A stretch of 64,000 nucleotides of DNA from Tunturiibacter empetritectus (GCF_014201375.1 NZ_JACHDZ010000003.1:620001-684000), one strand, 5' to 3'; counted from the stretch's first letter, positions 1 through 9,626 are shown. Notes: generated by a model not told the origin, from the letters alone. Translations and numbers: made by a program.

Positions 1-498
1 CACGGGCATTCGTCACGCCACTACTCTGCCCGTCATAAGAGTTGTAGCCGATGTCGATGCTACCGCTGCCGTTCGCAGCGATGCCGGTCACCGTCCCCGG
101 AACATAAGTGGCTGACTGGCCACTTCCGGTTTTCACTCCTGCGCAGGTTCCAGAGGAGACCGAGACACTTTCGTGGTTGTCGTCGATTCGTGATTGGACC
201 ACGCAGTCATGCCCGTCTGGATCAACACTCGAAAGCGGGTTGTTCCTCACATAGCTGTAGAGATTGAAGCTCTGAGGATTGTCCATGTCGGCATAAGGAA
301 TGGAGTCTGGAATATCACTCCAGTCCGGCGACATGAAACGCCCCATCGAACTGCTGTTATATCTAGCCCCGAAGTAATCCAGCCCTGATTCAGCGTCTCT
401 TTCTTTGCCGGTAGAACGGTATTGCGAAAAACGTGCGTTAGTTGCACAAGCGGCGGACTCCGTCATAGGCATGTGGGCCTCCGAATCCTAGTTACAAA
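1..498 (-). pseudogene. Orphan RHS C-terminal fragment, runs off left edge
   Basis: The minus strand is open from just after a stop at 499-501 to the window edge. It encodes the end of an RHS core (TGKERDAESGLDYFGARY, then MGRFMSPDWS and NPLSSVDPDGHD) followed by a tip unlike that of the complete RHS gene next door. The possible starts are ATG codons at 472 and 466, but none of the signal peptide or YD-repeat body of an RHS protein lies upstream, so this is a 5'-truncated copy. The tip begins HDCVVQSRIDDNHESVSVSS and continues past position 1. It lies downstream of the intact RHS gene and its candidate immunity gene on the same strand, the usual place for an orphan tip module that can recombine onto the full-length gene. 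That role is inference. The 3' end is not in the window. Confidence 0.75.
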
Positions 499-586
499 CC
501 CCAGGTCTGAAAATTGAGGCTTGGCCCACTCGCCACGACATTCGAGCAGTCTCACATAACGGCGCCAACTTGCAGGGCATAATCGT

Positions 587-1108
587 TCATTTTGCTTTAT
601 CTTCTGATCCCTTGTCGGATTCACCGGTTTCGTTGCTGTAATCTGCGAAACTAAAAGAACACTCCAAGTTGAGTTCAGCCAGCCCGCGCATTTGTTCGGG
701 CCAAAGAGATGGACCACCTCCACCATGTTGAGACCACCAAGGACAACTGACATACATCTTGACGCACGGTTTTTCCTGAAGATCGCGCAGCGCTTCGGCC
801 TTTCGTCGCAAACGATCTAGAAGCCAATCAAGGTGGTGTCGGGCATCTCTTGATGAGACATATTCCTCGGAGGACAAAAACCATGCATTCAACTTTCCGA
901 GGCGCGTTCGGCCCAAACTGTTAGGCAATGACACTTCTCCCTTCACGACTACTCTAGTCGGGAGCTGGCTAAGCTGCTGGGTCACGGCCGATGGATGAAT
1001 GTCACCCGAATAAATGATCAGTACCGCACACGTCCTCTCGCACGCGTCAGTTAGAGCGTCTAACGGAGTGAATCGTGAATCTAACTCTGAGCGACTACGC
1101 AGAGTCAT
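587..1108 (-). CDS. DUF4279-like protein, candidate immunity gene of the RHS toxin
   Basis: A 173-residue cytoplasmic-looking protein with no signal peptide or membrane segment. From memory of the family it fits DUF4279: an opening segment with CAVLIIYSGDIHPSAVTQQL, a central W-F-L-S-S turn, a helix rich in LDWLLDRLRRKAEAL, and a late GGPSLWPEQMRGLAELNLE block. Its ATG overlaps the stop of the RHS gene by four bases, so the two are probably translationally coupled. In polymorphic toxin loci the gene directly after the toxin tip normally encodes the cognate immunity protein, and DUF4279-type proteins occur in such positions. The immunity role is inferred from position and family only. The tail after about residue 160 is acidic and probably disordered. 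Confidence 0.7.
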   Translation of the reverse strand: MTLRSRSELDSRFTPLDALTDACERTCAVLIIYSGDIHPSAVTQQLSQLPTRVVVKGEVSLPNSLGRTRLGKLNAWFLSSEEYVSSRDARHHLDWLLDRLRRKAEALRDLQEKPCVKMYVSCPWWSQHGGGGPSLWPEQMRGLAELNLECSFSFADYSNETGESDKGSEDKAK

Positions 1109-4100
1109 GGGATATGGTCTCCTATGTTACCTATCGTTTTTTCGATTCCGTTGACTACACCGCTGACATCACCATTCGACATGATCTTTCCATGGAAATC
1201 ATTTGGTAGTCCCTCGTCGCTCTTTAAGGATTCGAGTGCGCGGCCCCACTCTCGTGGCGTTAGGTCCTCGTCGAATGTCTTGTTGAGAGCATCTGCAGTT
1301 GCTTTTCTGACAGTATTTGAGCCAGTTTGAAGCGTTTTTGGCTTTTCTCCGGTGGGGGTCTTCTTGTCCTTGTCGTCGGGATTTGGATTTGCGGTGTTCG
1401 CAGGAGTGGCTATTGGTGGGGCGACAGGCTTCGATTTTCCAAAGTATTGATTCCAATACGAGGACACCGCGGCATTAAACCTTAGTGAGCGTTGTATGAA
1501 ATCATGCCATAAAAACTGAAAGTCTACAGGCTGATTGCATGCGCAATCCGGATTAAGCCGATAATGACCGTCAGGATCGGTGCGTGACAGCGGATTGTTT
1601 TCTACGTAGCCATACAGGTTGAGACTCTGTGGGTTCTCTAGATTCGCGTACGGAACAGGGTCGGGATCTTCACTCCAGTCGGGTGACATCCACCGCCCCA
1701 TGCTGCTTCCATAGTATCTAGCGCCGAAGTAGTCGAGGCCTGATTCGGCGTCCCGTTCTTTGCCGGTAAAATGTGTCGGGTCATTACCAAGGGAGCTAAG
1801 AGCGTCGCCGAACGGCAACGACGTGTATGAGGTGGGACTGATTGGTACAGCCTGCGAACCGATGTCTCCCTGTCCAGCGCTCTCGTAGCGCTTGGTCCCT
1901 AACCAGTCCGTTCCGGCCCAGAAGAATTGATTTGGTTGCCATGATCCGATCTTTTCCCCATCGATCGTGGCGCTCTGAACCACGTAACCTGAAGTTAGAT
2001 TGTTATTGCTCAAAATCTGACCGTTTTGGTCATACAGGAAAACTTGTGCTCCATTCGGGCCATTCTCAAAGGCAAGGTGACCTTCTGAGTCGTACCTGTA
2101 TCTTGACGTTCCGCCGAGAGTATCGACACGCCCGATACTGTCGTCTGGGTAATAGTAATAGTGTTGGCCCAGGTTATCTATGGTGACATTCCCGGCCGCG
2201 TCGTAGCTAAAACCCCCACTTGCGTCGGCCCTGTTGTTGTTGCCCGAGTAAGTGAAGCTTGACTGGGGAGCCGACCCGGTGCCTGATGCTGTCTGGGTCT
2301 TTCGGTTGCCGAACGAATCATAGGTCCAACCAAGGATGAGGCCCGCTGCAGAAGTGGCGCCCTTGAGTTGATTGAGGGGGTAGTACGTATAAGTCCAGTT
2401 CCCGTTGATACTGTCGTTCGCACTGTTGACATTCCCATTCGGGTAGTAGGTCAAAGCGACGTTGTAGCCGATCGAAGAGTCTGCGTTGAATTGGCTTTTT
2501 GTAAGCACCCTTCCACGCTTGTCGTAGGTTCTATTCTCGGTCAAGCCATTTCCCAATGTGCGAGAGGCCAATGTGCCAAAAGGACTGTACGTTGCGTTGG
2601 CGAAAATTTGATGCGAGTACACGGTTCCCAAGAGACCGGTTGTGGCTTTGTTGGAACTTGCCGCCATAGCGTGCCCCGCAGCGTCGCGGGTCACGGTGAT
2701 ATAGATTCCACCTCCGTTATCGATAAACGTGACATTGCCTGCAAGGTCATAGTTTGCGCCATTGCTGCCCGTTGATGTATTTACTGACGTTCCTGTTGCG
2801 TTGGGAAGCTGAAAGTGCCGTCCAGCCTGACGGCCCATCGCATCATAATAATAGCTATAGCGCGAATAGACTCCCCCATAGATGGCTGAGGACGAGCTTA
2901 GGCGGCCAATCGTGTTCGTCAGGGCGAAAGTGTTCCACGCGACGGTTTTTTCGTCGTAGTTGTAGAGATATGTTGCCCCGTTTTGCGGTGATGGTGTCTT
3001 CGAAAGGAGGCGGTTTAGTGCATCATATGCGTAAATCACTGAGAGACCACGAGCGTCGGTCTTCGTGATCACGTTGCCGTCGGCGTCGTAACTGTAGCTT
3101 ACAACTCCTTGGGGAAGGGAGGACGTTGCGGCGGTCGGACAGGGCACAGAACTGCTTTCGGGATTGGATGCACATATCAATCGAGAAAGAGAGTCATAGG
3201 TAAAACTGCGAACACGCGGCAACTCGTTGCCGGCGCCTTTCTGATACACCCCAACAAGGTTGTTCAGAGAGTCATAACTGTAGTCAGTCTCAAGAGTTGG
3301 GGTCGGACTGGTGGCTGAAGGCTCCAAAACCTGTTTTAGCCGACCCAAGCCATCATTTGTACGTTTCCACTGATTACCTGACTCATCCGTGAAAATGACC
3401 GAGTTGGCATTGTAGAGCCACGATTGAGTGCTGTTGTCCGGTTGGGTCTGCAATATCTTTCGGCTCAATGGATCATAGCCGTAGGTGGTTATTCCATATG
3501 TTAACTCGGTGATCGTCCGAAAGGGATTCGAAACATGCAGCAGCCTTCCCATTGGGTCGTAGTCCCTGGTTACAGTGATGTTTCCACCTGGATCGGTCAA
3601 GATCGTGGTGCTTAGCCGACCGAGGCCATCATAGGAATCAGTGTTGGTAATAGCGGTCCCGTTCGTATCCTGCAGAACCTGCTTTTGAACTGACCAGCCA
3701 GCAGACGAGTCGGTATAGTTTATGCTGCTAGTGCCATTTCCCGACTGATTCGTAGTTCCGTCGACTGTTGAGGGCGGGATTACTTTCCTTATCCGGTTCA
3801 GTGGATCGTCATATTGGAACTGGGTTACCTGGCTGTTCTCATCCGTATGAGAGGCCACGCTACCCGTAAAGTAATTATATGTGTAACTGTCGACATGCGA
3901 TGTACCACCTGTTGTCGGCCGTGTAACTTTTGTGGCATACGCATCTATAGGAGTCGATGGCGATCCTACGACATTAGCGTTCGAATATTCATAATTTGTA
4001 GTGTTGCCCTTTGGATCGGCGGCGCTTACTCGCATCCCAGCTATGTCATATTTGTAAATGCTAGGCGCTTGCCACGAACTGCAGATACCACCAGAGAAGA

Positions 4101-6012
4101 GAATACAGTGCTTCTCGGATGTGAGGTTGCCGCGAGGTCCGATCATCGTTGCTGGGTAATTCGCATCGTCATGATTCAGAATCCCCGCGCTACCACTCAA
4201 AGGAAATTCATCATAGTTGTATTGGACCATTGAAAATGGATTTCCGGCCCCGTCAGTCACAGTAATCTGCGACGGCTTATCAACGATAAAGGCCTGCAGG
4301 TATGGATATGATCGTTGGGTAGAATTAGGGTTGTTCCAAAGATAATTCGTCAACGTCTTCCGGAGCCATCCATTCGGAGGCGAGGAGGCAACTGTGCATG
4401 GAGAACCCGAGCACGCGTAATAGTCGGATTCATCCTTCTCAATAACATTGGAATAGGTGTCATATCTCATCTGCACCTGACGTTGCAGCGGTGTACTTCC
4501 ATCGTAAACGGTCGTGACGATCTGGCTGGGAAGGGGAGGGGTGTCTCCATAGACCGACTCAAGAAGATGATTACTACTATCATATCGATTACGTGAAATC
4601 TCCCGAAATGAAGGGGCGCCTTGAGGAAAGATTATGCTGTTAGTAAATCCCTTGCCTACATAATTAGTATAACCATCTGGGTCCGAGATCTTCGACGTTA
4701 GTTGGTTTGACCCGAACACATATGAGGGGAAGCTATAATTCCAGTGGTTCTCACCTGATCCAGAGGATATGTAGGAATCTTTAACCACAACACAGGAGAT
4801 GTAATTGAAGCTTCCGTATCCTCCGCAGTCGCCCCGGATGCCCCAGTTGAATTTAACGTAACCGCCCGTTGGAAACGTGATCTGCTGGATGGTCCCCCAG
4901 GTAGGATGATACGTAAAGCGATATAACGACGTCCCGTCTGGAAGCGATATCGATGTTACGGCAGTAGTGGTTGATGGAGACATTGGCTGAACATGGCCGG
5001 TGACATTGCCCATCGTTCCACTTGGATCGAGATTTGAGAGCTCCGAGTCCGTTGGGTGGGGAGAAGTATAACCTCCAATCGGAATTGTAGTTACGGTAAT
5101 CGTATATGTTTCATTAGCTCCATTCGCATCGCGCGTTGTTAATGTATAAGTTCCTGCAGGAATCGGTCCAACTTGTGCGATAGGAAAGGTTGTCGTAAAC
5201 GCCGGCCGTCCCGCACTATCCTGTGTTAGTGAAGCAGTATTTCCATTAGCGTCTTCAAGTTGGCCGTGTTGCCAAAACTTGGCCTCTCCCCAATATTGGG
5301 TCCCGTTTGGATAAATGAGTGGCGGTCCATAGCCATCTTTGGTAGTGATTCCTATGTTAGGCCCGAGACCGGGTATAGAAGTACGGATGCTTAAGCCGTC
5401 TCCTATATAGCCGTTCGTTGGTGAATTCTGGTACTCCGTGCATTGCGAATTAGGATTCGCTCCGATTCCACTGACATACGCTATGTCCATGTCATGCGTG
5501 GCGCCATTCTCGTCGGAGTAGAGATAAGGGCCAAATATCTGACATCCTCGTACGGTCGGTCCGGTGGTGCCATTCCCATATACTGGCGTGTAATCCGGAA
5601 TAGTAGTTGCGTTAGAGGTCAGGAAGGGGCCTGTAGTAGACCATGGACCAGTTGGGCCGGCGGGAGCGTTGTAGCTACCAGGAATCCATCCGAAGTCGAT
5701 AATCGTTCCATTGGTAGTGTGGACGTCCGTCTGCTGCAATGTGACGGTCGACGAGGAATTATAGAGAAGAGTGAATGGAATACGTGGTCCACGACCGCCT
5801 GCGGGCCCTGTCGGAAATGGAATTTTCACGGACAGAGTGCCGGTGAGATGGTCGACATCCCACACGGCGTCAAGATTCTGTGGAACAGGAGTCCCGGAAG
5901 GATTATGCTCATCGGCATAAACTCCTGGTGCAGCCTGAGCGTGACCAAAAGAAGATCCAAGAAGCAGGACTACCACGAGGAGACGTGCGGCACAGACAGT
6001 TATCCTCACCAT
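1105..6012 (-). CDS. Secreted RHS/YD-repeat protein with C-terminal polymorphic tip
   Basis: A 1635-residue protein. The start at 6012 is preferred over an upstream in-frame ATG at 6192 because it opens a good signal peptide (MVRITVCAARLLVVVLLLG, then HAQA) and has an AAAGGCGA ribosome site. The N-terminal part is a beta-rich shell segment; the middle and end contain dozens of YD-type repeats such as YDALNRLLSK and YDSLGRL-like units. The RHS core closes with GKERDAESGLDYFGARYYG and DPDGH near residue 1480. About 157 residues follow as a variable tip, with a proline/lysine linker and then a compact segment containing TPREWGRALESLKSDEGLPN and FHGKIMSNGD. That segment resembles recurrent RHS tips, but I cannot assign an activity. 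A secreted antibacterial or surface role is inferred. Base composition is lower in GC than the chromosome to the right. Confidence 0.9.
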   Translation of the reverse strand: MVRITVCAARLLVVVLLLGSSFGHAQAAPGVYADEHNPSGTPVPQNLDAVWDVDHLTGTLSVKIPFPTGPAGGRGPRIPFTLLYNSSSTVTLQQTDVHTTNGTIIDFGWIPGSYNAPAGPTGPWSTTGPFLTSNATTIPDYTPVYGNGTTGPTVRGCQIFGPYLYSDENGATHDMDIAYVSGIGANPNSQCTEYQNSPTNGYIGDGLSIRTSIPGLGPNIGITTKDGYGPPLIYPNGTQYWGEAKFWQHGQLEDANGNTASLTQDSAGRPAFTTTFPIAQVGPIPAGTYTLTTRDANGANETYTITVTTIPIGGYTSPHPTDSELSNLDPSGTMGNVTGHVQPMSPSTTTAVTSISLPDGTSLYRFTYHPTWGTIQQITFPTGGYVKFNWGIRGDCGGYGSFNYISCVVVKDSYISSGSGENHWNYSFPSYVFGSNQLTSKISDPDGYTNYVGKGFTNSIIFPQGAPSFREISRNRYDSSNHLLESVYGDTPPLPSQIVTTVYDGSTPLQRQVQMRYDTYSNVIEKDESDYYACSGSPCTVASSPPNGWLRKTLTNYLWNNPNSTQRSYPYLQAFIVDKPSQITVTDGAGNPFSMVQYNYDEFPLSGSAGILNHDDANYPATMIGPRGNLTSEKHCILFSGGICSSWQAPSIYKYDIAGMRVSAADPKGNTTNYEYSNANVVGSPSTPIDAYATKVTRPTTGGTSHVDSYTYNYFTGSVASHTDENSQVTQFQYDDPLNRIRKVIPPSTVDGTTNQSGNGTSSINYTDSSAGWSVQKQVLQDTNGTAITNTDSYDGLGRLSTTILTDPGGNITVTRDYDPMGRLLHVSNPFRTITELTYGITTYGYDPLSRKILQTQPDNSTQSWLYNANSVIFTDESGNQWKRTNDGLGRLKQVLEPSATSPTPTLETDYSYDSLNNLVGVYQKGAGNELPRVRSFTYDSLSRLICASNPESSSVPCPTAATSSLPQGVVSYSYDADGNVITKTDARGLSVIYAYDALNRLLSKTPSPQNGATYLYNYDEKTVAWNTFALTNTIGRLSSSSAIYGGVYSRYSYYYDAMGRQAGRHFQLPNATGTSVNTSTGSNGANYDLAGNVTFIDNGGGIYITVTRDAAGHAMAASSNKATTGLLGTVYSHQIFANATYSPFGTLASRTLGNGLTENRTYDKRGRVLTKSQFNADSSIGYNVALTYYPNGNVNSANDSINGNWTYTYYPLNQLKGATSAAGLILGWTYDSFGNRKTQTASGTGSAPQSSFTYSGNNNRADASGGFSYDAAGNVTIDNLGQHYYYYPDDSIGRVDTLGGTSRYRYDSEGHLAFENGPNGAQVFLYDQNGQILSNNNLTSGYVVQSATIDGEKIGSWQPNQFFWAGTDWLGTKRYESAGQGDIGSQAVPISPTSYTSLPFGDALSSLGNDPTHFTGKERDAESGLDYFGARYYGSSMGRWMSPDWSEDPDPVPYANLENPQSLNLYGYVENNPLSRTDPDGHYRLNPDCACNQPVDFQFLWHDFIQRSLRFNAAVSSYWNQYFGKSKPVAPPIATPANTANPNPDDKDKKTPTGEKPKTLQTGSNTVRKATADALNKTFDEDLTPREWGRALESLKSDEGLPNDFHGKIMSNGDVSGVVNGIEKTIGNIGDHIP

Positions 6013-6395
6013 CCCAATGTCGCCTTTCCGACACACCGGATATTCATAGATCAATCGAGGCGAGGTTTTAGAGTCGCGAACGATTTGCGCGAGAGGTCGA
6101 AAATTATTTTGAAAGATAGGAAAACGACCCAAGTGGGCTGTGAAATTCTGGACACCAAGGCGCATAGCAGCTCCGAAGAGTAAGTTGCACACACAAACGG
6201 GAAAGGTTCGCTACCTTGGCCGATGGACTTTATCCATCTTTAATTCACAGGATTGCCTAAATCGCAGATGCAATGTTAGGTCGCTTCGTTGTGCCAGTCT
6301 GAAACTAACCGCAATCTGAATTTGAGTCAATACTTTAAATTTGATCTCTATCTTGCTCGTTCCCGGATGAAAGTCAGAAGCGAGCTTACCCTTGA
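6013..6395. other. Non-coding gap upstream of the RHS gene
   Basis: This stretch holds the RHS leader and an AT-richer segment. An in-frame extension of the RHS gene reaches 6192 but lacks a better ribosome site. I see no RNA gene or repeat here. The left boundary of the transposase remnant is close to 6395; I could not find convincing terminal inverted repeats. Confidence 0.4.
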
Positions 6396-7190
6396 CTAGG
6401 TGTTTAGTCGCAGGGTTAGATGGGTTGGATCGAGTTTGAAGCGTTGCGGTTCTTTTGTCCAGATGGCGCAGATGTATTCGTAGGGTGTGAGTCCTTTGAG
6501 GGTCTTGAGTCTTCTGGCGAAGTTGTAGGCATGGACGAAGTCGGTGAGATGCTGCCGGAAGTGTTCGTTGGTCTGGTAGTGGAAGCGTTTGACGGTGGCT
6601 TCCTTAAGGGTTCTGTTCATGCGCTCGACTTGGCCATTGGTCCAGGGGTGCTTGGGCTTGGTGAGGCGGTGGTCGATGTCGGCTTTGGCGCAGGCGAACT
6701 CAAAGGCGTGGGCGCGGAAGAGTTCTCCCCGTTGGAGCGCCAGCTTGATCTCCGCAGCGGCGGAACACCGATTGCCGGGCGTAGTGAAATGCACTCCGTT
6801 ATCAGTGAGCACGGTATGGATCTTGTAAGGCACAGCTTGGAGAAGCGTATTCAAGAAGTTGGCCGCAACCCGCTGAGTGGCCTTCTCATGCACCTCCACG
6901 AAAACGAACTTGGAAGTGCGGTCGATGGCGACCAGAAGATAGAGCTTGCCTTGCTCCGTGCGCACCTCCGCGACATCGATATGGAAGTAGCCGATCGGAT
7001 AGGATTTGAACTTCTTGCGCCTGGGCGGTCTCCTTCCACATCGGAAAGTCTGGAAATATCGTGCCGCCGAAGGCAGCGGTGCAGCGACGATCGGGTCAAC
7101 TCCGAGATCGTGGCCTGCAGCGCATACAGGCAGTCGTCGAGCGGCAGCAGTGTATGCCGGCGAAAGGCAACGACAACAGCTTCCTGTTGA
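6396..7190 (-). pseudogene. IS481-type transposase, frameshifted and N-terminally truncated
   Basis: The integrase core of an IS481-family transposase. One frame begins with AVVVAFRRHTLLPLDDCLYA and continues through LTRSSLHRCLRRHDISRL. The next piece, beginning RRKKFKSYPIGYFHIDVAEV, lies in another frame, so a single-base frameshift near 7025 breaks the gene. The rest (LLVAIDRTSKFVFVEVHEKA, then TVLTDNGVHFTTPG, then WTNGQVERMNRTLKEA) carries the DDE acidic residues in their usual context. The normal N-terminal helix-turn-helix part is missing: the reading frame runs directly into an ATPase fragment near 7190. Both defects make this an inactive remnant. Confidence 0.85.
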
Positions 7191-7194
7191 GGGA

Positions 7195-7613
7195 AAGAAC
7201 CGTAGACTTCGGTGCCGGCGGCGCGTTTGAGGACGCGGACAAAACCCGATTTGCCGGAGCCGTTCTCTCCGAAGATGACCGTTACACCCGACGCGAAGAG
7301 GATCTCCGAGCCGGTCTTGAGCGCGTTGACACCGTCCCCAACCTTCAGGCCGTCTAACCGGACCGTCTCTACCAGACTGCTATCCAGTTGCTTTTCCTCA
7401 ATTTTCGGAACGGCCTCAAAAGGCTCTCTTGAGAGTTTCTTCTCCGATTGCAGCAGCTTCATATAACGGTCGATTTCGAGATCGGACGCCGGGACCCTGT
7501 TCTTTAAGAACATCGCCCGCAATGGCGCGAAGCCATCCGTCCTGGTCGTTTGCCCACCGTGGCAGGAGCGCTTGCGGCGCGCGAGCGCCGGGGTGTTGTT
7601 GTTGATTGAGCAT
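7195..7613 (-). pseudogene. AAA ATPase N-terminal fragment (broken)
   Basis: The N-terminus of a large AAA-type ATPase. It starts at ATG 7613 (MLNQQQHPGARA) and shifts frame near 7505, inside AGDVLKEQGP versus KNRVPASDLEI. It then reads through a Walker A motif, VIFGENGSGKSGFVRVLKRA, before joining transposase sequence near 7190. The body of the protein (coiled coil, Walker B, any nuclease or effector domain) is absent. The GENGSGKSG motif followed by VRVLKRA fits AAA_13/RloC-like ATPases seen in defence islands, but family membership rests on a short segment. The fusion point suggests a deletion that removed the ATPase 3' part and the transposase 5' part together. Confidence 0.7.
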
Positions 7614-7799
7614 TAACCAGACCTTCCAAGGCGGTACCGCGAAAGCGAAACAGGGGAGTGTGAAACTATAGTCCATTTAAACGACCAGAGGAAACATCAA
7701 TTCCAACGCCCAACACCGATGAGAAGTTGTCGACGGAAAAGATGGCGCCTAGGGTGCATTGAGCCTATGGAATGTCTGGCACTGCACTAAACGATTAAA

Positions 7800-9038
7800 T
7801 TATCCCGCAGGCTCGGTCGGAATATCGAATGCCATTATAGTGAGCGTAACTTCGCGATTTTGATCGTTAGGTTGTACGAATACATAACAGAATGTACTTT
7901 CATCTGCTTTACCAAGGTCACGCTTGAAGTTGGGATGCTTGGGACCGGTCTCGGCAATCTTTGCAAGGACAGCAGTGAAATCTGCATTCCTGTTGAACAC
8001 GATGACTGCGGTCTTCGTGTCTCTCCAGCTCAAGTAGGAAAGAAGTTGGTCTATTGTTGCGAGGAAAGCTTTCTCGCCTTTCCAAAACTTGCACTCGCCA
8101 ATAAAAACGTTCTTCCCGTCGACGCGAATAAGAATATCGGTCTTTCCCTGAAAATTGAATGTCTCGCCGGTCGCCTGACCTTGGAAAGCACCGTTGAGTT
8201 GCACAAGGAAATGGGAGCGCAGATCCTCCTCTCCCATGGAGAAAAATGCGTGCGGACTGAGTTCCATCACATGCACCATGTGTTTCACGATGCGCAGGAT
8301 TTCCTGATAATCCTCCGTGGAGAGAACGGGCTCCGGTTTGAAAGGGCCCGACACTTTGATCTGCTCGATCTTCGGCACGCGTCTGGCAACTGGAACAGAA
8401 TAGGTCGATGGCTCCCCTTCACGCTTTTTCATCGGCAAGCCTATGGCTGCTGTCATGCCTGCATCAGCGAGGAGCCTGTCTTTCCTCGATTTCAATTGCG
8501 CCGTCACCAAATTTTCAAGCTGGCTGTTGAACTGGGCAGTTGATTCTGACAAGGAGCGGAGATAACCCTTGATCGAGGTAACAGTTGCTTGATACTCCCG
8601 TTTGATCGCCTCCGCGTTTTGATCCGTTCGCAAGTAGGAGAGCAATATTTCGCTCTTCCCAATCTCGCCCCGCGGGGGGCTTAGTGAGTAGGTTTGGGGC
8701 TGAATTCGGAAGAACTCCGCATCGCCGTCGAACGGTACGGCTATGACCGTTTTGTTGCCTGGTACGTAAAAAGCTCGCGACCGATCGTGAATCATACGCA
8801 TGGGATCGCGGCTCACGTCAATCTGAGTTTCACCTGAATGTGCAATATAGATATCCTCGTCCCGGGTGATGGGGACATTGAGCCGAAATTCTTCTATAAG
8901 TGCCTGCACAAGATCGTGCTCGCTAGCATTCAATAGCGTGTTTGAAGGTAGAGACTGAACGCGTTTTTTAACCGCCTCCGTTTGTCCCTGAACAATGCCG
9001 TATATTTGGAATTTGTTGAAAAGAAGTTCATCACTCAT
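7800..9038 (-). CDS. Hypothetical protein with PD-(D/E)XK nuclease-like C-terminal domain
   Basis: An intact 412-residue gene on the minus strand. The N-terminal two thirds match nothing I can name; they include a helical segment (about 150-210) that could be a coiled coil. The C-terminal part reads GKTDILIRVDGKNVFIGECK, giving Asp301, Glu315 and Lys317 in the spacing of a PD-(D/E)XK active site. A following helix and strand (IDQLLSYLSWRDTKTAVIVF) fit the usual core of that fold. No signal peptide is visible. It sits between two truncated AAA-ATPase genes in an integrase-bounded island, which points to DNA defence or mobile-element competition as its setting. The start at 9038 leaves only four bases between the upstream remnant and this ATG. 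The nuclease call is inference from motif spacing. Confidence 0.6.
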   Translation of the reverse strand: MSDELLFNKFQIYGIVQGQTEAVKKRVQSLPSNTLLNASEHDLVQALIEEFRLNVPITRDEDIYIAHSGETQIDVSRDPMRMIHDRSRAFYVPGNKTVIAVPFDGDAEFFRIQPQTYSLSPPRGEIGKSEILLSYLRTDQNAEAIKREYQATVTSIKGYLRSLSESTAQFNSQLENLVTAQLKSRKDRLLADAGMTAAIGLPMKKREGEPSTYSVPVARRVPKIEQIKVSGPFKPEPVLSTEDYQEILRIVKHMVHVMELSPHAFFSMGEEDLRSHFLVQLNGAFQGQATGETFNFQGKTDILIRVDGKNVFIGECKFWKGEKAFLATIDQLLSYLSWRDTKTAVIVFNRNADFTAVLAKIAETGPKHPNFKRDLGKADESTFCYVFVQPNDQNREVTLTIMAFDIPTEPAG

Positions 9039-9042
9039 GTTT

Positions 9043-9204
9043 TCAGCTTTTCTGTCTCCTCACGCCGCAACTAGAGGGCGCGCTGCCAACGAGGTTTATT
9101 GCTTCGAGCAGTGTAGATTTACCCGACTCGTTGTCTCCGACAATGATGTTTAGGTGTGGGCGGATCTGGAGATTCAGTGAAGCTACCGAACCACTTTTCG
9201 CCAT
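9043..9204 (-). pseudogene. OLD/AAA-type ATPase N-terminal remnant
   Basis: A 53-codon minus-strand frame, MAKSGSVASLNLQIRPHLNI, followed by IVGDNESGKSTLLEAINLVG, which contains a complete Walker A motif. It stops soon after in GVRRQKS. Full members of the OLD/AAA family continue for several hundred residues after this motif, so this is a 3'-truncated remnant. The PD-(D/E)XK gene begins four bases beyond its stop, so the two could once have been one transcription unit, or the nuclease gene may have been joined here by a deletion. Confidence 0.6.
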
Positions 9205-9596
9205 TTCTGGATTGTACAGAGAGCGTCGATTTCGCCACTAAACCGACGTGCAGAATATTCTTACAAGGCAGTTATGGGCGCGAATGACCCCAGTCAGTAG
9301 GGACTTTGCGGCGACCATATCGCCTTTATGTAGTGCTGTCTCGGCGAGCGTCGGGAGGCTGTATGTCCATCGCTCTGTCAGCGAGCGACGACTACCACCG
9401 TTCTTGCAGATCCGTTGAAGATAGGAAGTCCCTTCTCCCATACCGAAGCAGGGTCTGACAAGAGGAGAAGTAGAATGTGACGATAACCGAGCTAGGATAT
9501 ACGAATCAGAGAATGGCATACACAGCGCTGACTACACCGTACCGAGGGTCTTGAGCGTGCGCCCGGTACCGGGCCGAGGCGGGCCGGTTCCGGCCC
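9205..9596. other. Gap without a recognisable gene
   Basis: I see no supported coding region in this stretch between the ATPase remnant and the tRNA terminator. Short frames exist on both strands but lack ribosome sites and recognisable protein content. A GC-rich block with CCGGTACCGGGC-type palindromic runs lies near 9560-9595. Confidence 0.4.
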
Positions 9597-9626
9597 AAAA
9601 ACATGCCAGGATGCTTCCATCCTGGC
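9597..9626 (-). terminator. Rho-independent terminator of tRNA-Leu
   Basis: A perfect 9-bp stem, GCCAGGATG/CATCCTGGC, with a 4-nt loop. On the minus strand it is followed by ATG and a run of five T. It begins about 18 bases after the tRNA 3' end. Confidence 0.8.
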
